Shown here in pieces: positions 46,728-57,206 of a stretch of DNA of 57,230 nt (the stretch's first letter is position 1; the number at the start of each line of letters is the position of its first letter). Origin of the DNA: Knoxdaviesia capensis (taxonomy: Eukaryota; Ascomycota; Sordariomycetes; Microascales; Gondwanamycetaceae). The stretch covers positions 1 through 57,230 of the forward strand of contig LNGK01000008.1 in assembly GCA_001510575.1 (NCBI GenBank), written 5' to 3'. Position numbers and translations under genes: made by a program. The notes under the pieces were generated by a model. The model ran no database searches and had not been told where the DNA came from. It saw nothing but the letters and a program-made list of their open reading frames with translations.

Positions 46728-47944
46728 TTACTCCTTCTCCATATCCTTGGGAGCCGGGTCACCGATGCCGTCCTCGCCAATGGCAAACAGCGTGTCGCTC
46801 TCGGGCAGACACGGCGAGTCGTAGATCTTGGCGATGCGCGTCTCGGCACGGCCCTTCTTCAGGCTGATGCGCGTGGTGCTGGCATGCGCGATGATGTTTC
46901 CACCGATGGGTTTCTTGGGGTCCGGGTTGAACATGGCCGACGGGCCGCCGTCGACCTGGGCAACAACCTGGTTGGTAATCACGACGGCAATGCCAAACTC
47001 GTCGGCCAGCCGCTGCAGGGTGCGCATGAAGCGCGCCAGGTGGGTCTGGCGCGACGACAGCTCGCCGCGGCCGAGGAAGTCGGTGCGGTACAGCGAGGTG
47101 GCGCTGTCGACGATCAGCAGCGAGAAGCGCGTCTCGCACATCATCGAGGCCGCCTGGTTGAGCAGCTGCAGCTGGTGGTCGGAGTTGTAGGCGCGCGCGT
47201 AGGCCACGTTGTCCAGCACCTCCTCGCCCGACAGGCCGAAGCGGTTGGCCACCGCCAGCAGCCGCACGGGCCGGAACGTGCCCTCGGTGTCGATGTACAG
47301 GCACTTGCCCTCGCCGCCGCCCATGTCGAACGGCAGCTGGCACGTCACCGCCAGCGTGTGGCAGATCTGGCTCTTGCCGGTGCGGAACTCGCCAAACAGC
47401 TCCGTTACCGACCCCGTCTCGACGCCGCCACCCAGCAGCGTGTCCAAGTTCTTGGAGCCCGTGGTGATCGAGATCAGCTCGCTGCGGCGCTGGTGCATTT
47501 CGGTGGCGGTGGTGAAGCCCATGGGCACCAGCTTTGAGGCTGTGGTTCACGGTTTAGGGTTAGAAAGGGGACATCTGGCGGTGAGCATATGCATGTGGAG
47601 TGGAGTGTAACATACCTTCTCCGAGGATCTTCGCCGCCTTCTGCTCGGAAATTCCCTTGATCTGCTCAAGCGCGCGGCGGGGGGTATATGCCACCGACTC
47701 AACAGTGTTGTATCCGCCGTCAATAACAAGCTGGATATCACGCTTGGTCAAGCCCGCAACTCCCTGTGTAAGGCCAATTCACTGGCTATCAGCTTCAGAA
47801 CGTTCACAACCGTTTCATGTATGATATCTCCACTGCAGCAAAGCATCATACCTCCAAGGCCGAGAGAGGAGTCGGAGCTCCCGGGCCGCCAGGCATGCCT
47901 CCCTCCTCGGCGTTAATCTCGTCGTCAGCTCTGTCGTCAGCCAT
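46728..47944 (-). CDS. RAD51: Rad51 recombinase (350 aa, 3 exons)
   Basis: CDS complement(join(46728..47539, 47616..47763, 47852..47944)), introns of 76 and 88 nt (GTATGT...CACAG, GTATGA...CACAG), in phase. The first exon encodes a short acidic leader (MADDRADDEINAEEGG). The second gives the helix-hairpin-helix DNA-binding domain (LTKRDIQLVIDGGYNTVESV, then IKGISEQKAAKIL). The third is the RecA core: Walker A G130-E-F-R-T-G-K-S137, Walker B L221-L-I-V-D225, and the DNA-binding loop context VVITNQVVAQVDG. The last motif and the GISEQKA hairpin support Rad51 rather than Dmc1. It forms filaments on single-stranded DNA for strand exchange in homologous repair and meiosis. It is the orthologue of mei-3/uvsC by resemblance. 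An MluI-type box lies 200 bp upstream. Confidence 0.97.
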
Positions 47945-48145
47945 GATCAGTGAGGCAAGAAAAGAAAAAGCAGATGGAAAATGGCAATTGATATATTTGG
48001 TGATCAATGTGATGGGATATGGCAGATACAGTATCAATTGAGCGATGAGGAGGATGTTATGTGTTGAGGGCAGAAGTTCATAGAGGGGCATGATTTCAAA
48101 GCTTGCTTGGGTTGAGACGATGCCGCGTTTACTTGGGAGAAATTA

Positions 48146-48153
48146 GACGCGTC
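48146..48153. promoter_or_regulatory. MCB-type palindrome GACGCGTC before RAD51
   Basis: The palindrome contains ACGCGT (48147-48152), the MluI cell-cycle box bound by MBF at the G1/S transition. It is about 200 bp before the RAD51 ATG. MCBs in promoters of RAD51 orthologues are known in yeasts; activity here is inferred. Confidence 0.6.
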
Positions 48154-48175
48154 GAAATCCAGGCACCAACGCCAC

Positions 48176-48185
48176 GTCACGTGAC
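48176..48185. promoter_or_regulatory. CACGTG palindrome GTCACGTGAC before RAD51
   Basis: A 10-bp perfect palindrome 23 bp beyond the MCB. It is the full bHLH consensus bound by Cbf1-like factors. Its function is not known here. Confidence 0.5.
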
Positions 48186-48700
48186 CCTGTAAACAGTCCG
48201 ACGCAGGCGACATCTTATCACCAAGTTATCGAGGACCAGGGCGGCGTTTGCACTTTGGGCATCTCCTGATGGGTATTCTACGATGTTTCAGAAAGAAAAT
48301 TCTGGCATTATTGTCGTGTTCAGTCATGAACGGTCACGAATTGGCCTCTTGAGCATCTGACTCCTGAGGCCTTTATAGCATATTTCACGGTTTGCATCTG
48401 AATCTTGGAATTTTCGTGACTTTCAATTTATATTGTGTTAGACAAGGCCAAAAGACCTTGCGGAAGAAGAAAACACTAATCTCAATACAAAACTACCCCA
48501 TATGATTTTTTTGTGGTTTTTTAAGGTTTAGTCGTAGAGAATTGAAACAGAAAAAAAAAAGAACCCAGTTTAAATTCCTCCAAATCGAACTCCAAGAACT
48601 CCATAGGAAATGCTTGGAGACAAAATTAGCAGCTAAAAAGCAGTGATCAAATCATACAATTAACAAAGACAGAGCAAAACAGAACACCGGTGCGATCGCC

Positions 48701-49444
48701 TTAGAAGATGGTCACACGGCGGACCTCAGGCCGGCGGGACTTGGGCACGACAATCGACAGGATGCCGGACTCCAGCGTGGCGGTCACACCGTCCTGGTCG
48801 ACGCGCGACGGGAAGGTGAAGGTGCGCGAGAACTCGCCGATGCTGCGCTCGGAGACCCAGTAGCGGGCCTTGTCGGCGGCGGCGGCCTGCTTCTTCTTGG
48901 GCTGGGCCGCGGCGGCGGAGGCCGGCGCGGTCTTCTCCACGGCGGTCTCGCCGGCAGTGGTGGTGGGGGTGGCCGGCTCAGCGGCGGCGGTGCCAGGGGT
49001 CACCGACGTCCACGAGGCCGTCTCGGCCGCGTCGCCGGCATCGTCCTCGACCGTCGCCTGGTGGTGGTTGTGGCGCTGGGCAGCGTCGTCGGAAGCCGGG
49101 GCCGGCGCCAGCTGGGCGGCGGCCGGGGCGGCCTCTACGGCAGCGGTGGGCTCGTCGGCCTCGGGCCCGGACTTCTTGGTGTACGAGCGCACAATGCGGC
49201 CGCGCACCAGCAGCGTCTGGGCATCGACAAAGTCGACCGAGACGTTGTCCTTCTCGAGGCCGGCGAGTTCGCCGTGCAGCTCGTAGGCGGTCGCCGTCTC
49301 GCGCACGTCGAACTTGGGGTTGAAGGTGGGGACCTGCTCGCGCGGCGCCCGCTGGCGCGAGATCTGGTCAAAGGTGTCCAGGATCTGGAACAGCGGCGCG
49401 AGGCCCTGGTCGTGGTAGGCAGCACGAGGGAAGAAGGCAGTCAT
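48701..49444 (-). CDS. Hsp30-type small heat-shock protein with long loop insertion (247 aa)
   Basis: Single exon. The start at 49444 (MTAFFPRAAYHDQGLAPLFQ) matches the usual Hsp30 N-terminus; an in-frame ATG at 49513 would add 23 residues that read like leader sequence. The alpha-crystallin domain is in two parts: residues 42-90 (FNPKFDVRETATAYELHGEL, then LLVRGR) and 195-247 (YWVSERSIGEFSRTFTFPSR, then GILSIVVPK). Between them, residues 91-193 form an Ala/Glu/Thr/Pro-rich, probably disordered loop ending in KKKQAAAADKARYW. Loop insertions at this place are known in filamentous-fungal Hsp30. These proteins are ATP-independent chaperones that hold unfolding proteins during heat. The promoter has a TATA box and heat-shock elements. 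Confidence 0.93.
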   Translation of the reverse strand: MTAFFPRAAYHDQGLAPLFQILDTFDQISRQRAPREQVPTFNPKFDVRETATAYELHGELAGLEKDNVSVDFVDAQTLLVRGRIVRSYTKKSGPEADEPTAAVEAAPAAAQLAPAPASDDAAQRHNHHQATVEDDAGDAAETASWTSVTPGTAAAEPATPTTTAGETAVEKTAPASAAAAQPKKKQAAAADKARYWVSERSIGEFSRTFTFPSRVDQDGVTATLESGILSIVVPKSRRPEVRRVTIF

Positions 49445-49707
49445 GTTGGGCGAGGTGGATTGGGGCGAAGTCTTGTGGATTCTTCTGGGGGTCTGGTAGC
49501 AGAAAGATTGCATCAAATGAGCTGGAGTGATACCCGGTGAAAGGCTTTCAACGTGGAAGGGAGATTGTGAGAGGGAAAAGTGGTGGTGAGAGTTTGTGTG
49601 TGGAAGTGGTTGTTGATTGTTGTGAAGCTGTTATTGTTGTGATATGATGATGATGATGAGACTGAATTGGAAGAAAGGTGATCTGGAGAGTCGAGAGGAA
49701 GTGAGGT

Positions 49708-49715
49708 CTTATATA
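49708..49715 (-). promoter_or_regulatory. TATA box of the small heat-shock gene
   Basis: Reads TATATAAG on the minus strand, 264 bp before the ATG at 49444. It is followed by a CA/CT-rich leader typical of heat-shock mRNAs. Confidence 0.6.
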
Positions 49716-49744
49716 CCACTTGACACTCACCTGAGCCCGCCGCT

Positions 49745-49757
49745 GAATCTTCTAGAC
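49745..49757 (-). promoter_or_regulatory. Heat-shock element near the TATA box
   Basis: The + strand reads GAAtcTTCtaGAC, three alternating 5-bp HSF units with one mismatch in the last, 30 bp upstream of the TATA box. Further HSE-like words lie farther upstream: GAAggTTC at 49946-49953 and TTCtgGAAgtTTC at 50108-50120, a perfect three-unit element. Confidence 0.6.
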
Positions 49758-50107
49758 ATCTTGCAAGGCACCGGCGTTGACGACAGGCGTCACATCATCG
49801 TAGAAGTTGCTGGTATGTTCGCGAGGCCGCAGCTGACGCCTTTTTGCTGTTCCGTGCTCACCAATTGGAGATACGGGGACATCCAGAGCGGCCTGGAGGA
49901 CCCGCGAATATAGTGGGCGGCCCGAGAATGTAGTGGACGGCCGTAGAAGGTTCCAGCAGATTCCACGGGCCAAAGCCCAGGCTTGGCGGGATTTCTTTTC
50001 TTTTTTTTTTTTTTTTTTCGTGCAGCGGGTTGGAGGCGTCCGTCCAGCGGACTTTGAAAGCCGGTCGTCATGAGACCCTGGAACTGTAAGTCCATCTGAC
50101 ACAGCAT

Positions 50108-50120
50108 TTCTGGAAGTTTC
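50108..50120 (-). promoter_or_regulatory. Distal perfect three-unit heat-shock element
   Basis: TTCtgGAAgtTTC matches the HSF consensus in all three units. It lies about 660 bp before the small heat-shock ATG and about 560 bp from the tRNA gene. The target gene is inferred to be the heat-shock gene. Confidence 0.5.
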
Positions 50121-50660
50121 TGAAGCATTTGAAAATACTTGGGCCTTCTTGCATATTCTCCAGAGTGGCTTTTTGGTTGATTGAGAAGCAAAAGGTGAGA
50201 AAGCCTGGAGAGGTGGGTCTTAAGTATCTACCCACGGCAAGTCGATAACCCTAGTCTCAGGGTTGATCTTGAAGCTCTGTCTCAACCACCAACGGACGGC
50301 GACTCTGAACAGCAGCCGTATGAAACGACTGATACCAGGGGAGTACTGCTCTCTAGGGAGCCTTCCACTGTGTAACGCGATAGTATCTACTAGAATCAAC
50401 CGCCTTTCTCGCCAGCATTCTTCACCATCTCTCTCTGGTTCCAAGCGTGCCCAATCACGAGAGAAATCACCAAATTTGTGCCATACAACCCCGAACGGAG
50501 ACGAAAACCACGCCACCACTTGGTCCACCACACCCTCGCATACGTCCGATTACCACGTAGCAAAGATTGCCTCCCAAAAAAATAAACTGAAAGCCCGTGA
50601 TCTTCTTCTTCCTCCTTCTTCTCCCTCCTTCATCCCTCGTTCTCACACAGCGACGGAAGC

Positions 50661-50667
50661 AAAAAAA
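50661..50667 (-). terminator. Pol III terminator of tRNA-Cys
   Basis: Seven consecutive T on the minus strand, 13 nt after the tRNA 3' end. Confidence 0.8.
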
Positions 50668-50680
50668 TACTCAAAGGCTA

Positions 50681-50752
50681 GCTCGAAACCGGATTCGAAC
50701 CGGTGACCATAGGATCTGCAATCCCATACGCTAACCACTGCGCCACTCGAGC
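50681..50752 (-). tRNA. tRNA-Cys (anticodon GCA)
   Basis: The minus strand folds into a 72-nt cloverleaf. The acceptor stem GCTCGAG pairs with TTCGAGC (one G-T); the D-arm is GCGC...GCGT; the anticodon stem is TGGGA/TCCTA with loop TTGCAGA and anticodon GCA; the T-arm is ACCGG-TTCGAAT-CCGGT. There is no intron and no encoded CCA. A run of seven T on the minus strand (50661-50667) follows as Pol III terminator. Upstream are a TATA-like word and a telobox. Confidence 0.95.
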
Positions 50753-50803
50753 GTTTGTTGCACCTCACGGTCTGAGACACAGCCTATATAGCTCTGTCGG
50801 CGG

Positions 50804-50818
50804 TTAGGGTTAGGGTTA
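50804..50818. promoter_or_regulatory. Telobox (TTAGGG repeats) upstream of tRNA-Cys
   Basis: TTAGGGTTAGGGTTA, about 50 bp before the tRNA 5' end, with a TATATA word (50785-50790) in between. It is two and a half telomere-type units, too short and internal to be a telomere. Confidence 0.5.
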
Positions 50819-52503
50819 TAAAAGGTGCAAACGTCAACTTCTCCACAGCTTCCAGGCAGACAACTTTAGGTATTCTACTGTTGATGTATTGAGAACAGCC
50901 AGATGTGATATCTCGAGAAGCGGACCCATTTGTAGGGACATATCTGTGACTGCCATATCAGCCGTGGACCATCCTATACACATCCGATCGAGTCTGGTCC
51001 ATGAAAATGGATTGCAGGATACCCCGATTCTTCTAAGAGCGTAATCCTTTCGCAAGCCCCCCCCGACAACCGTGTATTCGGTGTGAAGTTCAATGAAGGG
51101 CTTTTCTAGTATGCAGCAAAAGCGCCGCCCCCCCACCGGAGTCCACCCAAACGATAACGGACCGAGATCGGGCCATCGAGAGCCTCCCGGCCAACGCATC
51201 CACCGAGCCGGGCCGAGAGAGTGGCGGGGCAGGAGGAGTCCGGCCGGCGAGCGGGCCCCGCCCCCGCGGAGACCGGGCTAATGCGCTCAGTTGATCTCGT
51301 AACCCTCTCCAGTGTTCCCCCCAAAAGATTCCCCTCTAGAATTTCCACCCGGGAGGGGGGCAAGATGTGCCGCTGTGGCGTCCGGCGGGACCACCGACGC
51401 GTATCTGTAGTGTCCGACACAGGCTCAGCGTGTGGTGTCGTAGAACTTGTTCTACATTCCGGCTCACCGGTTCGACGCCGCACACCAAGAGCCATCGACT
51501 CGCGTTCGAGATCCCCGGAGGACGCTTGACACCCGTGAATCCCGGCGGGACAAGGAGGGCCCAGAGCTCTGACGTCTTCCCCTCCCCTCCCGGACGGCTG
51601 TCTGCATTAGACCCAGCCGCCAGATTGTTGCTGCGAGGCTGGCTGCTGTCCTGTGTCGAGGGGGCTACTGCCGACGGGCTCAGCATGCCAGGAATAGGGG
51701 CTCTACAGATGCCTAGAAAGCAATGTGGGCGTGGGCTTGGTCCTGACAGCACGAAAAAGTGGTGCGACCTGCGCGGGCTTATATAGAGGAAGGGGAAGGC
51801 CAGACATGATTCATACCTGGGTGATTGCACATTCAGTTCTGTGTCTGAACCGCGTAAAGCGTGAATCATCCTCCCGGATCTGGGTTGGATATCTGCGTAG
51901 CCCTCACAGTCATACACATCACATCATGTGAAGCCGGAGAGACCGGGCACGAAAGAGACAGCAGAAGACCAGGGACCCCTCCGATGTTTCCACATAGAGA
52001 GGGGGAGCCGAAGCAGACACAGACCGAAGACCTGGATCGCTCGAGTTACATCCTTCATATCACCTCCAGACACTTCCTAGCCCAGAACATCACAGGTTAC
52101 ATCTCCAGAAGGGAAAGAAAGAAATGGTGCGCTTGCATCTGGAATAGATAACAACTAACCCACACTTAACCGAACTGACAAGAAGCCGAGCAAAAGTCCT
52201 CCCAGAAACGCAAACGAGATAGCAGGCGAAAGACCCAGCTATACAAACGAAACTTCATCTAGTCTATAGAGAATCCAAGCGAAAGCATAGATCAAATCAA
52301 ACCATCCAAATAGAAGAGAGCATCCAAGAAAAAAAACGAGCGTCCTGGGATTCAGTCACATAGGCAGAGAGACGTAAAAAGCGAGAGGAACATGGCCACC
52401 TTCAACACCCCTCCCTCCAATCTCCCCTCGTTTCCACCTTTCCATACATTTCTACGCTCTTTCCACACACACACACACACACATCCGTGCCCGGCGGGAC
52501 ACC
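50819..52503. other. Gene-less stretch between tRNA-Cys and the YTH gene
   Basis: No gene is supported. 51120-51290 is GC-rich without a credible frame. A (CA)10 microsatellite (52464-52483) lies just past the YTH stop codon, in its likely 3' UTR. Confidence 0.55.
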
Positions 52504-55500
52504 TTAGTACCGCGGCTCCCCCGGGTTCCGCCGCGCTTGGAACCCCCGCCCGCCGCCGCCGCCGCCACCGCCAACCACCGGCCCGCGCATCTGCGGCCCC
52601 GCCGCTGCCGCCGCCATCATCGGCATGCCCAGCGGCAGCCCCGCCGCGTGCACCTGCGCGGTTTGCAGCGCGTGCTGCTGCGCCGCCGCCATCATGTGTT
52701 GCGCTGCGACTGCCTGCTGCTGCTGGTGTCGCTGGTGCTGGTGTTGGTTGTGGTGCTGACTCTGGTGGTGCGGCATCTGCATCTGCATCTGCATCTGCAT
52801 GGGCATGGGCATGAGCATGTGCATCCCGGGCGCCGCAGCCACCGGCCCACCATACGGCATGCCCATCGGCGCCGGGTTGGCCTGCGGCGGCGGCGCGCCC
52901 ATGTGCTGCTGGGCCGCCTGCGGCAGGAACTGGGGCTGATGCTGGTGCTGGGCATGATGGTGCATATACGGCGGCGGCGGCGGCGGCGGTTGCTGCTGCT
53001 GCTGCTGCTGCTGCTCGGCACCCGGCCCCACCGGCCCCCCCGCAGACGCCGGCACGCCGGGCTCGACGCCACCGTACTGCTGGAACAGCTCGAGCAGGTG
53101 GCGCCCCAAACCCGGCTCCAGCTCCGTGCCGTCGCGCGCAACCTTGACCTCGCGGTTCCAGTTCCACGGGTTCACCTTCCCGCGCGTCCAGTGGAACGAC
53201 AGCCGCGCCGTGCTGATCCACTGCAGCTGGAACGGCTTGCCGGACGTGCTGGCCCCCGGTTCCTCCCCGTTTTCCGCGCCCGCGCCACTGCCGCCCGTGT
53301 GCTCGAGCGCCATCTGCTGCATCTCGCGCACCAGCGAGTCGGACTCCTCGCCCGGCCGGTGCTGCTGCTCGCCCCCCTCGACCGCCGGCTCGTCGCCCTC
53401 CGGCACCGCCTCCCAGAACACCGTCCCGCGCGCCGAGTCATCCACAATCCGCCCGCGCGCAACCCCGTCGACCCCGGAGACCGGGATGGCCTTGGGCGCG
53501 CGCGGGTCAAACGCGCCCGCCATCGCACTGCGCGGCATGAACGGGATCGCGGCCGCGGGGTCGTCGTTGATCGCCGACGTCATGCGCGCGTAGCCAAAGT
53601 ACCCGCCCGACTTGTTCGCCGAGAAGATCAGGTACACGTTCTCGGCCGCCTTGAACGCCTCGTTCAGCGTGGTCTCGTTGTGCGGCTGCGTCGCCCACAG
53701 CCCTGTGCGCACGCTCAGCTCCAGGTCCTCGGTCGTCAGGCTCTTCAGCACAAAGTAGCGCGTCGGGTACTTCGACCGGTCGTCCGAGACCACCGGCTTC
53801 CACCGGCTGAGCGGCGCCAGCCCGGGGTACTGGATGGCCGGTTTCTTCTCGTCGCTGTTACCGCCGCCACTGGCCTCGTCGTGCTCAGCAGCACCATCCG
53901 GCTTGCCGGCGTCCCCGTTGGCCAGGGCCGGGGCTGCGTCGGTCGTCGTGGCCGATGTCGACGAGAAGTTCTTGCGGAGCCGCGTCACCAGCCGGTTCGA
54001 TGCGAACACGGCGTCGTTGAGCTTGCGGCGCGCCGTGGCGCACGCCTTCTCGTCACGGTAGTTGGCGAAGGCGCAGTGGCTGCGCGAGATCAGGAATAGG
54101 GATTCCAGCCCGACCGTGCTCTTGGACACAAAGTGCACGAGCGACATGATGTTGGTATCGGCGGGGAGGTTGCCGATCCAGAGAGCGAAACCTGCTTTGG
54201 GTTAGAAGATGGCTCTATTTCTCGTGTTCTCTGGGGATTCAGGGGCTGCACTTACCACTCTGTCGGGGTTTCGGCGGCGGTCCGCGGACCACCTGCGATC
54301 TCGGTTCTTCAACGGCCGTGTTAGCTTTGAGTCTGCAGTATAGTGTATGAAAGTCCCAGTGCTTACCTTCCAGCTTGTTACCCATGGTAGCTACACTGCC
54401 AGACTGGGCGAGTGAAGTGTCCGGAAAGGCCGAGTTGGCGATAGGTGCAGCTGAGACTCGAGGCGGGTTGGTCTGCCACGAGCCACCGAGATTCGGGATA
54501 GGAAAGGAGTTTGTGTGAGATGAGCCACGCTGTCGTTGCCGGTTCTGGCGGTGGCTCTGGTGTTGTTGTTGCTGCTGCTGCTGTTGTGGAGAAGCAAGCA
54601 GACTTTGGCTTTGAATGGGCGGGGACGAGATGACTGCGTCAGGACCACTTCCGTTGACTTGCACCACTTGGGGCTGCTGGCGTCGCTGGCCCTGCGGTTT
54701 CGGCTGGCGGTTCTTCGCCTTTTGGTTGTTCCGCTTTGACGGCTGCTTGAATGGCACAAGCCCGTTGACTTGCTGTCCAAAGAGCGGGTTAGTCTTCCCG
54801 GGAAACGAGACGACTTGGGGTATTGACGGGAACACAACAGCCGGTTGTTGCTGCTGCTGCTGTTGTTGCTGCTGTAGAGAGATATTGTTTAGTGCACTAG
54901 GGTCAGGATGCGAAGTTTGAGGGTTTAGTTGCTGCTTCTGATGCCGTGCCCGCGGTTTCGAGTACGCGTTCTGCACAGAAGACTGAGAAAAGGAAGTACT
55001 GTACGGCTCAGCCGGCTTGAAGAACGCAGGATTATAGAACTGGCGCGGCACACTCCCCGGCTGTGCTGTCTGTAGCGGCGCGGCGGCAGTGTACGGAGCC
55101 TGTGGGTACTGCTGGTACTGGTACTGGTACGCGGGCGGCGGATCCGACTGGTGCTGTAACGGCTGGCGCGGCGGATCCGGCGGCGGCTGGGGGATGTACA
55201 GTTGTTGCTGCTGGCGGTGGTCGAGCCTGTCGTTGGCGAACGACGACGACGACGCCGGACTCACGACGGTGTTGGGACTGGGAAACGGGTAGTATCCGCG
55301 GAAGTGCGAGGCCTGCGGCGACTGCTGGAACGGGGGCGGCGAGAACACCGACGAAGGACTGAACTGCTGCTGAGATGCGGGTGACACTACCGAAGAGGTC
55401 GCTGCCGAGAAGGGCTGGAAGAACTGCAAGCGGTGAGAGTGAGGGTGCGGTTGCGGGTACTGATGTATAAAAGACAGCCCGGGGAAGTCTTGATACTGCT

Positions 55501-56371
55501 GCTGCTGGGGCGGCACTTGTGGTGGTTCGTCGTGGTACTCGTCCTGGTTCCGCGAAGGCGCATGAGGCTGCGACTGAGGCGTTGGTGCAACCGGCACAGC
55601 AGACGCCGAGGGAGAAGGAATCTGGACGTGCACAGCGTCTGGGCCCGCAGCAGATGGACCACCAGATCCCGATGGGCGTGCAGCAGGCGGCGACGAAACA
55701 GAAGCGGTTGCTGGGGGCTCGTTGGCTTGGAGTGTGAGAGATGAAGCAGCTGCTGGCGGTGAAGATGACGGCCGAGCGACGGTAGCTGACGAGGGGAGGA
55801 TGGGGAAGTAGCTGCGAGTGGCTGGAGGTGGCGGTAGTAGATCAGGTTGCTGCTGCTGCTGCTGCTGCTGTGGTTGTTGTTGTTGAGGCTGTTGTGATTC
55901 GAGATGGTAACTCGGCTCGTACGGTAGTTGTGAGATGAGCGCCGCCGGCGTCGAGATACCGTTAGGCTGCGAGAAGGACAGCGGCTGTTGAGACTGGTCG
56001 GAAGTTGAAGCCGAAGCTAGAGTTGACGACGGTACGAAGGCTGGAGATGCAGACGACGGCGGGTGAAACAGGTCTAGAGAAGCGTGGTCTTGCTGCTGCA
56101 GCTCCTGTGAGCCGGTGATTTGTTGGGACTGCTGCTGCTGCTGCTGTTGGCCACCCGGAGCAACGCCGGTGTCGTCCTGGGGAAGTTCCGGGCGAGATCG
56201 GAGCGGCGACGACGAGTGTGAGAGCGACTGCGGCCTCGAGAAGGCGGCGTCAGTCGATAGCGGAGGGGATCTGGAGGCGGTCGATGAGTGTCCTATAACA
56301 ATTGGGGCTGTGACATACTGCAGACTGGCGGAAGTTTCAGGAGTTGTTGTTGTGATGGAGAAGCCGCCCAT
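52504..56371 (-). CDS. RRM-YTH m6A-reader-type RNA-binding protein (1247 aa, 3 exons)
   Basis: CDS complement(join(52504..54191, 54256..54306, 54367..56371)), introns of 64 nt (GTAAGT...AAGCAG) and 60 nt (GTAAGC, GCTAAC branch, GAAG end). The first 668 residues are Gln/Pro/Ser-rich and probably disordered, with several CAG/CTG-coded Gln runs. An RRM follows at about 688-760 (RNP2-like ALWIGNL). The YTH domain starts near 830 (RYFVLKSLTTEDLELSV) with cage Trp W851 in GLWATQ, and likely W945 in VFWEA. It is split by insertions rich in Gly, Glu and Asp, and resumes at 1004-1056 (GKPFQLQWISTARLSF). The tail is His/Gln/Met/Gly-rich and ends in an Arg-Gly patch. YTH proteins bind N6-methyladenosine in RNA and steer decay or meiotic mRNA removal (Mmi1/Pho92). 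The role is inferred. Confidence 0.92.
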
Positions 56372-57206
56372 TTGATTCTGTAGCTAGAAAACGCCGAGGT
56401 AGCAACGGCAGGGAAAGATGAACGAAGCACGAGAGGTGTGAAGGGACAGCCTGCGGATGTGAGTTGTATGTCGTACTGGGTTAAAGGGCTTCGATCGATG
56501 TCAGACGATTGATGATAGAGACTCCGTGATCTCAGATATGAAAGCAGCAAGTGACGGGAATAAGAATAGGGGGAAATTGTCGAGGCTGGAGCGAGGAATG
56601 ATGGTTGATGGAAGTCATGAGACACATGCACACGTTTTTAGAAGTGATATATGGCAGGACGTAGAACCGGATAACAGTGACAGAGTCAGACGAAGACCAA
56701 GATAACAGCAACGAAGCACAAGGAAGCAGCTAGGCCATAAGCAGGAGGATATCTAGAGATCGAGTATTTTGAAGGAAGACGAAAAAGGTATAAAAAGGGG
56801 AAAGATGTTCAGGAGTCAAAGAGATGATGAAGACGAAGAAGTGGTGATATCCGCAATAGTGGAGAGACGAAGGCCAGAGAAGGAAAAAGAAGAAAGGAGC
56901 AAGGACCAGGAGCAATAAAAAAAGAAGACAATTGACGTGTGAAGTAGGAGGTGATGTTTTAAGATGGGATGTGAAGCTTGCTTAACGAATCAAAAAAAGA
57001 TAGGAAGCGGAAACAGATTCTAGACGGGTAGAGTTTAGTGTGGAAGATTTAGAAGACATGGCCCTGACTAGGGAAGGAATCATCATCCGAGAAATAAAAG
57101 AAAGAGGGAACCAAAAAAAGACGATATAGTGACGAACACTGGCGACGACTACCTAACGACGGCGGTCTTTTTGTCCATCATGAGCCCCGTTCTGGGGAAG
57201 ATTTCA
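56372..57206. other. Promoter region of the RRM-YTH gene
   Basis: Purine-rich on the + strand, so CT-rich on the sense strand of the gene, as with other promoters here. No other feature is seen. Confidence 0.55.

Larger units (their letters stand above)
47945..48700. other. RAD51 promoter and 3' region of the heat-shock gene
   Basis: Holds an MCB palindrome and a CACGTG palindrome (separate entries). The rest is AT-rich (48300-48680) with no frame worth reporting. Confidence 0.6.
49758..50680. other. Upstream region of the heat-shock gene
   Basis: Apart from the heat-shock elements it holds a poly-T tract (about 49997-50018) and short frames I do not trust. Confidence 0.5.

Noticed and set aside
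47548..47562. TTTAGGGTTAG as a telobox in RAD51
   Set aside because: It lies in intron 2, where the minus strand reads CTAACCCTAAAC shortly before the CACAG acceptor; it is better explained as the branch-point region.
50804..50818. Internal telomere or chromosome end
   Set aside because: Only two and a half TTAGGG units, flanked by genes on both sides.
52537..54099. 520-codon + strand frame
   Set aside because: It is antisense to the RRM-YTH exon and consists mainly of Arg/His/Leu; it is a shadow of the real gene.
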